Positions 23,064-33,677 of a DNA stretch of 64,000 nt are shown in pieces; within the stretch, counting starts at the first letter, position 1, and the number at the start of each line of letters is the position of its first letter. The DNA lies in the NCBI GenBank assembly GCA_030272585.1, contig BSYQ01000007.1, positions 1,864,001 to 1,928,000 of the forward strand, in the 5' to 3' direction. The translations under genes and the position numbers were made by a program. Origin of the DNA: Bryopsis sp. KO-2023 (lineage: Eukaryota; Chlorophyta; Ulvophyceae; Bryopsidales; Bryopsidaceae). The notes beneath the pieces are model-generated. The model saw only the letters and a program-made list of their open reading frames with translations, searched no databases and was not told the DNA's origin.

Positions 23064-23298
23064 CAGCTGTGTAAAATCTCTGCATGCCATGGTTAGTCAT
23101 GGATAGATGCATGACAATTCACCCCATCCAGATTATGTACAAATTTTGTCCCTTCATTCAGCCAAGCACAACTCGACGAAGAATGGCTTCTTTCAAACCA
23201 GCCCCCCCCCAAAAAGGCACACTGCTCCAAAGACACAGCAGCATGAAAGATCGAAAAGATAAAAGAAGAAAGCAGCTCCAGCATTGGTTTCTCTGGTG

Positions 23299-24399
23299 TC
23301 ATCGATTCATTAGGATATCTGTGTGGTAGCTGAGGGGCCGTGCGTAGGTGGTGGGTTGACAGTAGAAGATGAACATTCCTGCCAGGCTGAGTATGGCCCC
23401 AAGCACCATAACGCTCAGGATGATACCTAAGGGGACCACAGTGTCATCGTAGCCCTGCCAGTTTAAGCACAACACCTATCGTTCAGAAATGCATTTGATA
23501 CACTGGACTTTGGATATAATCCAACAGTCATCTACATGAAGGGCCAATGTTGTGGATTGTATCGGCCGATGGGTTGCATTGTCACAGCTGGGGTGTTTGA
23601 ATTGGGCAGCATTTTTTCAGGCTTCCAGCTATAATCGGTTTTGACAACCATTCTGATTGCTGATAAGTAAGTCAGTGGCAGGTTGATGCATCGGCTTTTG
23701 ACAGACCTGAGCTGGTGACTCCTCCTTTTCGCCTTTTGGAGCTGCCAGTAGGATGACAAAGACTGCTACAAATAATGCAGTTGAAGCAACGTAGACCACT
23801 CTGCGAATAGAACGGGTTCAGAATAAGAGAGACATTGTAATTAGGAACACCACAAGTATTCCTGAGAATGTCCTGTCGAACTTCTACAATATCTCTACCT
23901 ATTACTTTCATTCACCGAGCAAAACTACTGTTTTTCCATACATCGAAACATTACTTGTTACATTGCAACACCCCAATTGATGCTCAAAATTCACACTCCT
24001 GAGAGGGGGTCCTTGATGTGGCCCTTCTACTCTTCTTACAAAAGAGAATAAATTGCAAAAATATGAATGACAATTGTTATGTTGGTGTGACCCACATGCT
24101 GTGGCTTACCCTGGCTTTTTTGCATTGGATCCACAGCAGCACAGAACCACGCTGACCAATCTGTAGATGAGAAAATATGGGTTATATCATGAGAGATGTC
24201 AGTACGATTACCAACGCTTGCGGTTTGGATTGTGTGGGGTCGAATATGACATCCCAGGACTGTCCTCATGTTGCAAAGGATTGGGTGGAGGTATGATAAG
24301 TGGTGCTTTTCCCTACAAGACGATGCCCAGCACGAAGATTCCTGTGCCCAAGCCAAGCGTATCCTCGTATTGCAGTAGTTGACGTCTGGCCAGTGTCAT
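23299..24399 (-). CDS. TMEM218-like ciliary transition-zone membrane protein
   Basis: Four short exons on the minus strand: 24399-24317, 24160-24110, 23800-23707 and 23454-23299. Phases close to 127 residues (human TMEM218 has about 115). Three hydrophobic segments are evident: the first from LGLGTGIFVLGIVLLVSVVL, the second from VVYVASTALFVAVFVILLAA, the third from VPLGIILSVMVLGAILSLAG. The GLGTGIFVLGIV start and the TYARPLSYH end match the conserved ends of TMEM218. The family sits at the ciliary transition zone with the MKS module, implying a flagellated cell. Assignment rests on remembered similarity in a short protein. The weakly conserved loop with KGEKEESPAQ is acidic, as in animals. 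Confidence 0.75.
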
Positions 24400-25368
24400 A
24401 CTGCCAACGGCTCCCTGTTGTTTTGTCGAACTGCTTTGGTTATGTTCAACGAGAGATGGCCTCTTTTTGCTGTAATTGATTGATTGATTGTCCAACGAGA
24501 GGTTCTACCGTTGGACGTCACATGCAGACGTCACGCGAACTGGCTGATGAGAATTCTGATAAATACCAAAACTTGTCTTCAAATCCTGGTGTACGGCCAC
24601 AGTTTAGCTCGGATTGGGTTGGGTGAATCATCGATGCCTCGAACTGAGTTTGAATCAGATCCGTTTTTTACACAATCCATTTTTGGACCGACATTATTCA
24701 CCAATAAGACACTGTCACTTCCCACCCTTTTTTCTCACTTGAAGCTTAACCGGATTGATTTTCGGTGGTAGTCCAGACGACCAGATATTCGCTCAAAAGC
24801 TAAGCAGAAACAGCACAATATTTCCTCCAAAAACCAAGGCCTCAGCCACAGCCATCTATGCACATGCTCCAAAAACAGTCACACATTGGACATGAAACCC
24901 CCAAAAATGCCCATTTCTTTTTTTTTTCTACCTAAAGAAATCCATAGGTTTTGCCCTGCACAACTTCCCCACAAACATAGCCTATCTTGAAACTTCCAGG
25001 TGAACAAAAAAAAAAACACTGTTGCTACTTGAGGCGAAAAGGTTGGGAAAAAAAAAGCCAAAAAAGGACAAAATAAATAGAAGCACTCCCCACAACTAAC
25101 ACTTAACCCCAGCTGGTGTTTTTTTTTTTTTCGATACTCCATCAATCACACTCTTTTGACCAAAATATTTCATGAACCACTGAAAATAACGATATTGCTG
25201 AAGGGGGAAAAATCCAATCCACCCCTCCTTCCTGACATTTACCTGTGGGAGGCATGGGAAAAAAAAAAAGAGAAAAAAGGAGACTAAAAAAAGAGTCACC
25301 CTGGCCACCCAAACACTGTCCCCAAACCAAACAGATCATCCCGCTCCAGCAATTCCCTCGGTCAAATT
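24400..25368. other. Intergenic region between two minus-strand genes
   Basis: About 1 kb between TMEM218 and the upstream channel gene. It should hold the TMEM218 promoter and the channel's 3' untranslated region. No convincing open frame on either strand; A/T homopolymers are frequent. Confidence 0.5.
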
Positions 25369-28300
25369 TCACTTCGATTTTCTCCGTGAAGGACCTTCCG
25401 ACGCCGACTTCGCTTGATGCTCCGCCAACAGTTCCAATTCCTTCGACAAGAAATCCAACCTCTTCATGACTTTTCGCTCTAGATCAGACATTTTCACAGC
25501 CATTTCTTTCGAAGTGCTGGCGAGCCGGCCTTCGGTGATGTCGAGGCGATCATGCAAGCTCCCCATGTCTACTTGACGGCGAGGGGATATTTTCAAGATG
25601 TGCACGTATGAGGGGTTCCATCGGCGGACCAGCCATTTGGGCAATGTCGTCTCCAGCTCGTCAATGATCTGCGCTTTGCTGCATAAATTCCAGAGGTGTT
25701 CGTTCTCCATCACCTGCCACGACAAAACGGAATGCTTTTTCATGCTGGTCGAAAAAAAACCATCCCATCTACTGAGCATAAATGAGTGATGCGGCCCACT
25801 TCCTAGTCCAAAAATTCAAAATTCAAAACTAAACTTGAAATCTTGATTTCCAAATTTTCCAGGAAATTGAACATCAATCAAGAGAGGAGGGCCCTCCTCC
25901 CCCCCCCCCTTTCTCCCAAATCCCCCACCTTGGAATAGGAATCAGTCATAATGGCGATAAGCAAATTCAACAGCATGATGGCCATGATGAACTCGTACAG
26001 CACAAAGAAGCACACGGCGGCCACAGCATGCCTGCTCTCGAAAAACACATGGAAATCGAAACCACCCAGCATAAAACTGAACATGGAGACGATGGAATGC
26101 CAGACTCGGTTGAACTCCTGCTCAAGAAAACAAACATTGCAAAAAAGCTGTAAGAAATCCCCTCTTCCCCCCCAATCCACTCACATGCTTAAAAAAGGGA
26201 AGAAAGAATAGCCTCATTAAGAGATTTGATTATGAGGCGGGTGAACGTATTTTGCTTTTTTAACCGTTATGGTCCCCTTGAATCGAAGGCCATGAGAAAA
26301 ACATAGGAGGTGCAGATGAGCGCCATTTGGGCGGTTCTTTCTTTCGTCAGCCGAAGGCCGCGAACCGAAGCCGAAAGGAACAAAAACATGAAAGAACCGC
26401 TGAGAGTGGTTTCTCGAAACGGAGCAGACACACATTCCTGTTTTTCACATTGTTCAAAAAAATGCGACCTCACAAAATCAGCAGAGTTGGTACAGGAGCG
26501 AAAGCTTACCACTATCTGGGCAGAATGTGGAATGCCAACGCAAAGGACAGCAGGGTCAGCATAATGAACATCATAAACCATTTCACGTCGGAAATGACGG
26601 TACAGGGGGAAAATCTTACCACTTTCTCCTCCTGGCGAAACAGAATGTAGAATGCCAAGGCGAAAGACACCAGTGTCAGCAGAATGAACATCAGAAACCA
26701 CTTCACGTCGGAAATGACGACCTTCAAAGTGTCCACCAGTGAGCTCTTGGCGGAAGCAAAAACCCTGCCCCACAGAACAGTCCCCAACAACCCAATCAAA
26801 ACCAAAGATCGCTCGCGTCCTCAGCCCCCCGTTTCTTCCTTTCGCAAATATTTTCCCTAATTTTTCTTTCACACCAGTGCATGTGCATGTGACTTTCCTG
26901 ACCCAGGTTCGAATCCCTGTTCGGAAGCTTCCAATCCTCAACGAAAAAAATCGGAGCAAAAAATCAACCTGCTCCAGATAAGGGAGGGGGAAAAAACAGG
27001 GCAAACCCCCGAATTCATCAACACATTTCATCAACGCATTTCTGCAACATTTTTTGCTCACCTGGAAAAGTATTGCACTTTGGCGAAGAGGAAAACGCAT
27101 TGCATGGCCAAAAGAATGGAAAACCAATCGGCACGGATATTCCAGCCGGTGACATAGATGTAACACGTCAGGATCTGAATGGTATACGTCGCTACGTCCA
27201 GCAGATTCCAGTACTGGAGCCATTGCCATCCGTAGTCGATGATGGTGTTGATTTCGATCATAACGAAGGGCAGCATGAAGAGAACCGAGGTGAAATTGAG
27301 AATGACTTTTGCCTTGTCTATGATGCCGGCCTTATCCATCCCATTCCGCCAAATCGGGAGGAAAGTCGTTCGGCCCTCCAGTTTTTCATCCTGCGAATTC
27401 GCACATGGCATAGTCACGATTAAGAAAAAAAGACCAAAAAGACGTCAGGTAGCCATTAATTCCCCCCATGACTGTCACAAAAAGTCAATCTTTGTAACAT
27501 CAGGTAGCCATTAATTCCCCCCATGACTGACACAAAAAGTCAATCTTTGTAACATCAGGTAATGAAAGTGTGGGAAGGGCCGAAGAGATGTTTGCTACGG
27601 AGTTTATTTGGCCTTTGGGTTTGCAATAAGCGGGGGGGGGGGGAGGAAGGAAAACAGCTGATATTTTTTCTCGAGATGGGATGAAAAAGCAGAAAAAGGG
27701 AGGTAGGGGGAAGGGGGGGGTTAGCTCCGCAAAAACAGACTTTGCAAGAACCACTGCACACCTGAAAGATGATGACAAAGATTGTGAAAGACAGCAGCCA
27801 CGAGAGGTACATGATGAATTCGATCTTCAACATTCTTGCAGCCCAGGCCTCCCATTTGTAATTGAGCACCGCCTGCACCGCAGGGAGGCCAAACACCGAC
27901 AACGGGCAAGCCTGCTTTTGGTATCTCAACAAGATGGGTTGCAAAAGGCCCTCCCCCGGGGGACCGGCTGCATGTCGAATCGACAGCACATGGGCTTCAA
28001 CAACCACACTCTCGGCCCATCCTGGATGATGCAGTTTTCCCCTCAGTTCACACTCATTGTTGAGAAAATTGCGAAAAGGCTCCTTCCTTTCTCGAAGTTT
28101 CCTTTTTGGTCGAATTGAGGGCACATGCAAACTTTTTAGTTGTTTGGCACCCTCAAACTTTAAGACCTTGGAACTGCGGTTTTATCTTGCAAAACAAACA
28201 GAAGATGCATGCTGCTGTTGATTGATTACTCACCGGCTTCGATCAACCTCCCTTTTGGTCGGTATTGGTCCAACTCAGAAAACCACATCGCATTCCAGTC

Positions 28301-28900
28301 GATCTCTCTTGCATCCGCTGCTCCCAAGGTCAACAGGCTTCTACCCCGAAACGCTCGGATGGCGATCGAATCCTGACAAACCCCGCAAAAACACATCAAC
28401 AAACGCAGACAGGCAATGTCTGCCACTTGATCTCCCTCCCTAACCGCTTGTCAAAACACAAATCCCTCTAGTTCTGAGAAAAATAAATTTTAAGCAAGCG
28501 AAAACGAACGCTTTCCTGCCCTTCGTTTTTTATGAAACAACATCCAGTGGTAATTTCTTGGTTCAGCACCGAAAAAGATGCACTCCATGATCGATCTTTC
28601 GAGTATGGATCTGGCTCATCCACATATTTTCTACTCAAAAAAATATTTTTATATATCTAAAAATATAAAATTTCGAATTTTGTTGGTTGATTGAATGCAC
28701 CATACCTCGATCTCGAACTGACCCAATTTCAACACCCCATATTTCTCGATGATCGTGATCACAGATTCTGGATGCTGAAGCAAATCCGACACATCCATGT
28801 CCAAGATGTTTTCCTCATCCACAGAATCGGTGGCCCAGAAGGCCTGATTCTTCTGCCCCCCATTTTGGTTGCCAAGCAGAGGCTTGCCGATGTCATCCAT
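25369..28900 (-). CDS. TRP-type cation channel with six transmembrane segments
   Basis: Seven exons on the minus strand: 28900-28706, 28372-28234, 28021-27762, 27390-27062, 26764-26620, about 26116-25928 and 25713-25369. They give 533 residues with closed phases; the exon 3 acceptor is the least certain. Hydrophobic segments fit S1 (FIMYLSWLLSFTIFVIIF), S2 (LNFTSVLFMLPFVMIE), S3 (YWNLLDVATYTIQILTCYI), S4, and S5 (VKWFLMFILLTLVSFALAFY). A pore helix SMFSFMLGGFDF and S6 ending LLNLLIAIMTDSYSKV complete the ion-transport domain. The LxNLLIAxM motif and GxFD filter are TRP-like, closest to TRPV in feel. The expected long ankyrin N-terminus is absent or lies in unseen exons. The C-terminus is a heptad-patterned coiled coil with a basic end. 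Probably a plasma- or ciliary-membrane cation channel. A 120-bp tandem duplication covers the S5 exon. Confidence 0.8.
26491..26730. repeat. Tandem 120-bp duplication of the channel S5 exon and donor site
   Basis: Two copies, about 26491-26610 and 26611-26730, are offset by exactly 120 bp and are highly similar. The right copy is the S5-coding end of exon 5 with its donor. The left copy, downstream in gene sense, repeats the S5 code and donor but has an in-frame TAG shortly before the donor and no AG acceptor at its start. It therefore looks like a decayed duplicate inside the intron. Confidence 0.85.
26895..26935 (+). other. Isolated B-box-like sequence in a channel intron
   Basis: GGTTCGAATCC, an exact tRNA B-box consensus, occurs near 26905. 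No upstream A box or cloverleaf can be drawn, so a tRNA gene is not supported. It may be a remnant of a tRNA-derived element. Confidence 0.25.
27445..27554. repeat. 55-bp tandem duplication in a channel intron
   Basis: The unit beginning TCAGGTAGCCATTAATTCCC occurs twice head-to-tail (27445-27499 and 27500-27554) with one difference. A third partial start (TCAGGTAA) follows. It lies just upstream, in plus coordinates, of the channel exon 4 acceptor. Confidence 0.9.
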
Positions 28901-29493
28901 TGTGAATCCTGCAACCAGCCCTTCAACACTCAACAACAAAGACGCGCGCTCACCACCACGTAACTACCACAACCAGCGGGTCGAGGAAACGCTACTACAG
29001 ACTCGCTGATGGGGCGATGAGCTCTTACTCCGCAAACTGGCGAGCGGTTTGGAAACGCGAGTTTGCAAGGCCGCGGTTTGAGACGAGGTTTGCGGTCCTC
29101 TCAAGGGGGATTCAACAAAATGGCGTCGTCAGCAAACCCACAAGGAAATAGCGTACCGCTGACTTTCGGTGAAGTTGAGCAAAAATAATAGCAGGTTACA
29201 GAACAGGGGCGAGTCTCCTTTCCCCTGCAGTCGCCGGGACGAAAGGACGAGCTCTCTTCAAAGCAACCGCACGGAATCCAATTTTGTTGGCATAATGACT
29301 GATTCTGGACTTATCATCTTGACCGGCCAAAATGAGCGAAATGCCAATGGTGTTGTGAAATCAGGGGAGTCCTATTCTGCAGAGCGGAGTGGTGTTGGAG
29401 TGCTATTCGTGCCTTGGATACCTCCCCAGGAGCCAGCGCTGTCCTGTCTGTCGCCGAGAGAAGGTAGCTTTCTTGTCAGGGAAACGAGCAGAG
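28901..29493. promoter_or_regulatory. Divergent intergenic region, channel / bS1-like gene
   Basis: 593 bp between head-to-head start codons. The frame upstream of each ATG is partly open but lacks further ATGs in frame. An acceptor-like TTGCAG just before the channel ATG hints at an intron in the 5' leader. Promoter function is inferred from orientation. Confidence 0.45.
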
Positions 29494-32400
29494 ATGGACG
29501 TTAAATCCAGTCTATGTTTGTGTACCGGGCCACGGGTTTTGTGCCGCCCGTCGTCGTCGGGGAGAAGAGCGTATGGCCGACAAGCGAAGAGCATCGGTGT
29601 CAGGAGAGTTGGAGCGTTCCGTTCGCGAGCCACGCAACGGTTAGTGAAAATCTCCTGTGCGAATGGCGACGTGGGCGTCGCTGAGAATCACGGTCCCGTC
29701 TCTTCCTCGGCATCTTCCTCCAGTGATGAAATCCCGAGCGGGAGCCCGGCTGGGGAAAAGGGCGACCTCGGGGACGTCAAGGCGGCGATTGCGGAGACGA
29801 TTGGGGAAATGTCGGGGTTAGATCTTGGTCCCGAAGCCGAAGCAGCGAAGAGCGATGTCGCTGACGCCGAGGCGAGTTCGGAATCGACAGAAACCCCAGT
29901 CGAATCCGTTGCGGAAGGTGACGAAGGCGCAAGCACTGAGAAATCTTCCGACGTGTCCTCAAGCGGGAGCGACGGAACGCAAGAAACCGAAGAGAGGCCC
30001 CCGCAAGTGCACAGGAACGTTCGAAGAGTCCCCCCTCCCACGAAAGCCGATTGCCCGTTCGCCGTTGGCGACGTCGTTGTTGGGATGGTGAAATGGAGCG
30101 GAAACGGGGGTTCCAAGGTGGACCTTCTTGATTACGACTATGAAGGGTGGGTGGAATCAAACCAAGGGTGGTGTAAGGGCATCTTTTCTGGCCTTTTTTC
30201 AAACAATTCACCTCTAGGGGACCCCATTCAAGAGTGCAAACAGACAAAAGGAAAAGACAACTTCAGGAAGAAAATAACCAGAAAGCTGAGAAACATCTAG
30301 TCAATCTACTCACCTTATCTTTTTGAAAACTCTGAAGGTTTTGCCAGCTGCGGAATGCCCCTGTGGATCTCAGAGACGATATTGCGATGGAGTTCGATTT
30401 GCACAGGAGGCGGCCAATGAAACCAGGGCTGGTCAGACAGTTCAAGGTGATTGTTTGTCCAAAAAAGGAGAGAATCCTTTCTGTTGCCTGCAGAAAATCC
30501 CTGAAGCTTTTCCTGTGAAAGAAAAAACTTGAAACTTTTTTTTCTTCTCTACCGTGTTTTTGCCTTCATTTCTTTTCCGAGAATAAATCTCTGGATCTCC
30601 ACTCAGAACAGGAATAGCCCCAAATAATTTACTCCCGAAAAAAAGCAAAGAGGAGAAAAAGAAACCCAGATAGTTTTCCAATGGTCAAAAAGTCCTCTCT
30701 GGAAATATCTTGCAGGATTTGGTGACAACGGACCGTCAGTCTTGCAATTTTTGTTTGAGGAAGTTCTGTTCATATAACCTACCCATCCATGCCGCGAAAT
30801 TTTCCTTCATGGAAAAACACAATCTTTCGTGTCGTGTTTATATTTTTTCTGATCGGAAGGTATTTTTGGTTTGTTCAGATTATTTCCATCCCTGATGACT
30901 GCAAACCCGGTGGCAAGGGTCCTCTTCTCGGGGCCCGGGAGCTGGACAAGAACGTAAACAACCAAAGGCTTACTCAAATCATGGAGGTCTGCAGAAGGGT
31001 GAGAATGCATTCCACTCGCGCTGATCCAACACCAATCCTCCACGGCCGCACAGAGTTTCTTTTTTGTTCCATCGGAATACGGCTCGCAGTTTCAGAAACG
31101 ATGATACATCGATATGTTTTTTTTTTTGAAAATGAATTCTTGTTTGGTTGGCTGCAGGATCGTGAGGTTGTGAAGTCCCACATGGTCGGCATCAATTCCG
31201 GCGGCGTCAAGTGCACCTTGATCGGCATCCCGTCTTTCTTACCGAGATCCCACTGCAAAAGAGAGTCACCCGACTATATTGAGGACGCCGTGAGTTGTTG
31301 CTCCCTTCTGTTTTTTCGGCCCATAAATCTCTGTGCAAAAGGTTTCCTGCACTGTTTCTGCTCCGACTTTTCCTAGCTTCACACCACCTTCTACTCGCCC
31401 ATAGAAGCACTGCTCGTCCCCTGCGTCGCCCCTCCTCAAATATGAACACTCCTAAATAACATTTCATTACACCCCGCACGAACAGCCACACCCTGACAGG
31501 GCATTGTAGTAGAAGCGGGGGGGTGGCCCCTGTGAATCTTTGAAACCACCGGTCGGATTAAACAAACTCCCTGTTTGGGTCACACAGGAAATGCAAGAGA
31601 CATATGTTGGCAAGCACATCCCCGTGGCATTGGTCGGTATCGACCGTCTGAAGGACCGGGTGGTGGTGTCAGAAATGCGCGCTATCGAAAGCAATGCAAT
31701 GAGGTCCATTCAACCTGGAGCTCTCGTCTGGGGAACTGTCCGAAGGGTAAGATGCACCTCCCACACCCACCCACCCACACAGAAAAATTGACCAAACTAC
31801 AGGAACTTCGATGCGGTTTCAGTGGTAGGTCTGCTCCGTGTTTGCGACAGAACGAGCAGGGGTGGTCGAATGAATAAATGTGGTGGCACATCCCTCGTAG
31901 CATTGTGCGTTTGCTTTGATTCTGAAGAGGGGGGGGGGGGTCTGGATTGCTGTCATAGATGCAAGAATGGGGTGCTTTTGTGGGGATCGACGACACGCAA
32001 ATGAGCTGCCTTCTGCACATCTCAAACATCTCCCAGGCGATCGTCAATGATATCCAGGTGCGATTTCCCATGTGCATGACACTTATTGCCTTGTAGAGTT
32101 CTGCATGTGAGAGTAGCAAATCAGCATGAGCCTCGTTGGTATGGTTCCACCAGCATCCATGGCAATATCTGGTTTTTCTTGGTCGCCATATGGTTTCAAT
32201 ATTTGTAATGCTGTTTTTTTGCCTTCGTCCCAGAATCAAGTTTTGAATTTTCTAGTGCGGAGCGTCTCCTTGTTCCAGTATTGTGAGTGTTCTTTTTGTC
32301 AAATTTTTAAGGGGGCTTTATGCTGAAAGCTTGTCTGTGGTGGTGGGTTTTTTTTCCCGTTTTTTAGGATGTTTTCCAAGAGGGCGATCGCGTGTGTGCC

Positions 32401-32832
32401 GTGGTGATTTCCATGGAGGAAGACTTTAAGAGAGTTTCCCTGAGCACCGCCGATCTGGAGGAATCAGCAGGGGATATGCTGGTTGATAAGGAAAAAGTTT
32501 ACGCAAATGCTCCAGCTGCGGTGAGCTAATTCAGCAACAGTTCTCCACATATTTTCAGTTTGTATATGTTTATGCATTTATTTTGTCTGTTCATTGAAAT
32601 ATCTCCACTGAAATTAAGCAGCAGATCAATGTCAAACTATATATAATATATATACATGTTGATGTGCTATTTTGTGCCGGTGGGGTGTCTGAGTGGGGAT
32701 TTCTTATTCTTCTTTTCCTTTTCGGAGTGAAAGTGATGGTGTGACGTGGGGTGGTTACAGGTCGAGCAGATTCAAAAAGAAATCGAAGCCCAGCGGGCTC
32801 AATTTCTGGAACAACAGGAGCATGAGCAGTAG
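29494..32832 (+). CDS. Plastid ribosomal protein bS1-like, S1-domain protein
   Basis: Eight exons: 29494-30146, 30338-30446, 30879-30998, 31158-31289, 31588-31746, 31959-32057, 32368-32520 and 32761-32832. This gives 498 residues with all phases consistent. The leader (MDVKSSLCLC and on) is Ser/Arg-rich like a chloroplast transit peptide, followed by about 130 acidic Ser/Glu-rich residues. Three OB-fold S1 repeats follow: one starting FAVGDVVVGMVKWSG, one around REVVKSHMVGINSGGVK, and one around GALVWGTVRRMQEWGAFVGI with LLHISNIS. The end (RVSLSTADLEESAGDML plus a Glu/Gln helix) matches plant plastid S1. These proteins help load mRNA on the 30S subunit in the plastid. The long acidic insert is unusual. 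A specialised S1-domain protein rather than true bS1c is possible. Confidence 0.85.
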
Positions 32833-33677
32833 ATACCGAATGCATTATCGTGGCATTTCCAACAAATGTGGATTCCATTATCATTTTGATCAGATTTTGG
32901 GTTGGGGGTTTTCTGTGGGGAGAGCAGTCATGTATCCTCAAAATGCATGTTTTTGACTACGGTCTTTTTATTCCTATTTGCTATTGCTTTTTTTTTTGGC
33001 TTTTTTTTAAACGCGAAGAAAGTATGAGAGGGGGAAGGGTGGGTATTTTGAGCGAATTAGTTTTTTGGGTATGAGTGTGGGGGTGGGGTTGACAGTGATG
33101 AATTCTAACAGAAAGAGAAAACTTATGATGTTCGGAGTGATTGTAGGCTTTTTGGGGGCTGCTCCTGTGAAAGAGGGACGATGTCAGAGAAGGGGCGGTT
33201 TGTCTTGAGTAAGGGTGGGTTTGTGGTGACGATCCCCCCAGAGTTCTTCAGAATTAGTGGCATGCATCACATGGTGCTTTGAATTTGGATGTATTGACAT
33301 TGGATGCTGTGTTTTGTAATTTGTGTTTTTCTTTCTCTCATGAAAGTGAATGGTGTGTTGAAAAATAAACCAAAAGGATTACCCAAGCAGCACTTGGCTA
33401 TTCATTCAGAATTGACAGACGTCAGGAACTGTTTGTATCTTTTTTTCCCTGTTTTTGCACTTGCATTTTTTTCAGTCGAATAATGAAGATTTGCACACTC
33501 GACGAATCAAAGGGTCTCGAAAAAAACTCAATTCCAACAACACGTCAAAAATGTGCACAAAAAACTGGCAAAATAGATATATCTCCAACAAGAAGAAAAA
33601 AACTGTCTGCTAAAACCAAAAAAAAAAAGAAAGAGAATATCGTCATTCCTTTTGCTCTCATATATTAGGCTACCCAT
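32833..33677. other. Convergent intergenic region, bS1-like / rhodanese
   Basis: About 0.85 kb between converging genes, holding 3' untranslated sequence. AATAAA at about 33364 is a candidate poly(A) signal for the plus-strand transcript. No gene seen. Confidence 0.5.

Noticed and set aside
29689..30247. Long minus-strand frames opposite the bS1-like first exon
   Set aside because: Mirror of the GC-rich Ser/Glu-coding insert of the plus-strand gene; no domain.
33483..33668. Lysine-rich plus-strand frame of 61 codons
   Set aside because: Produced by an A-rich stretch near the converging 3' ends; no start context or homology.
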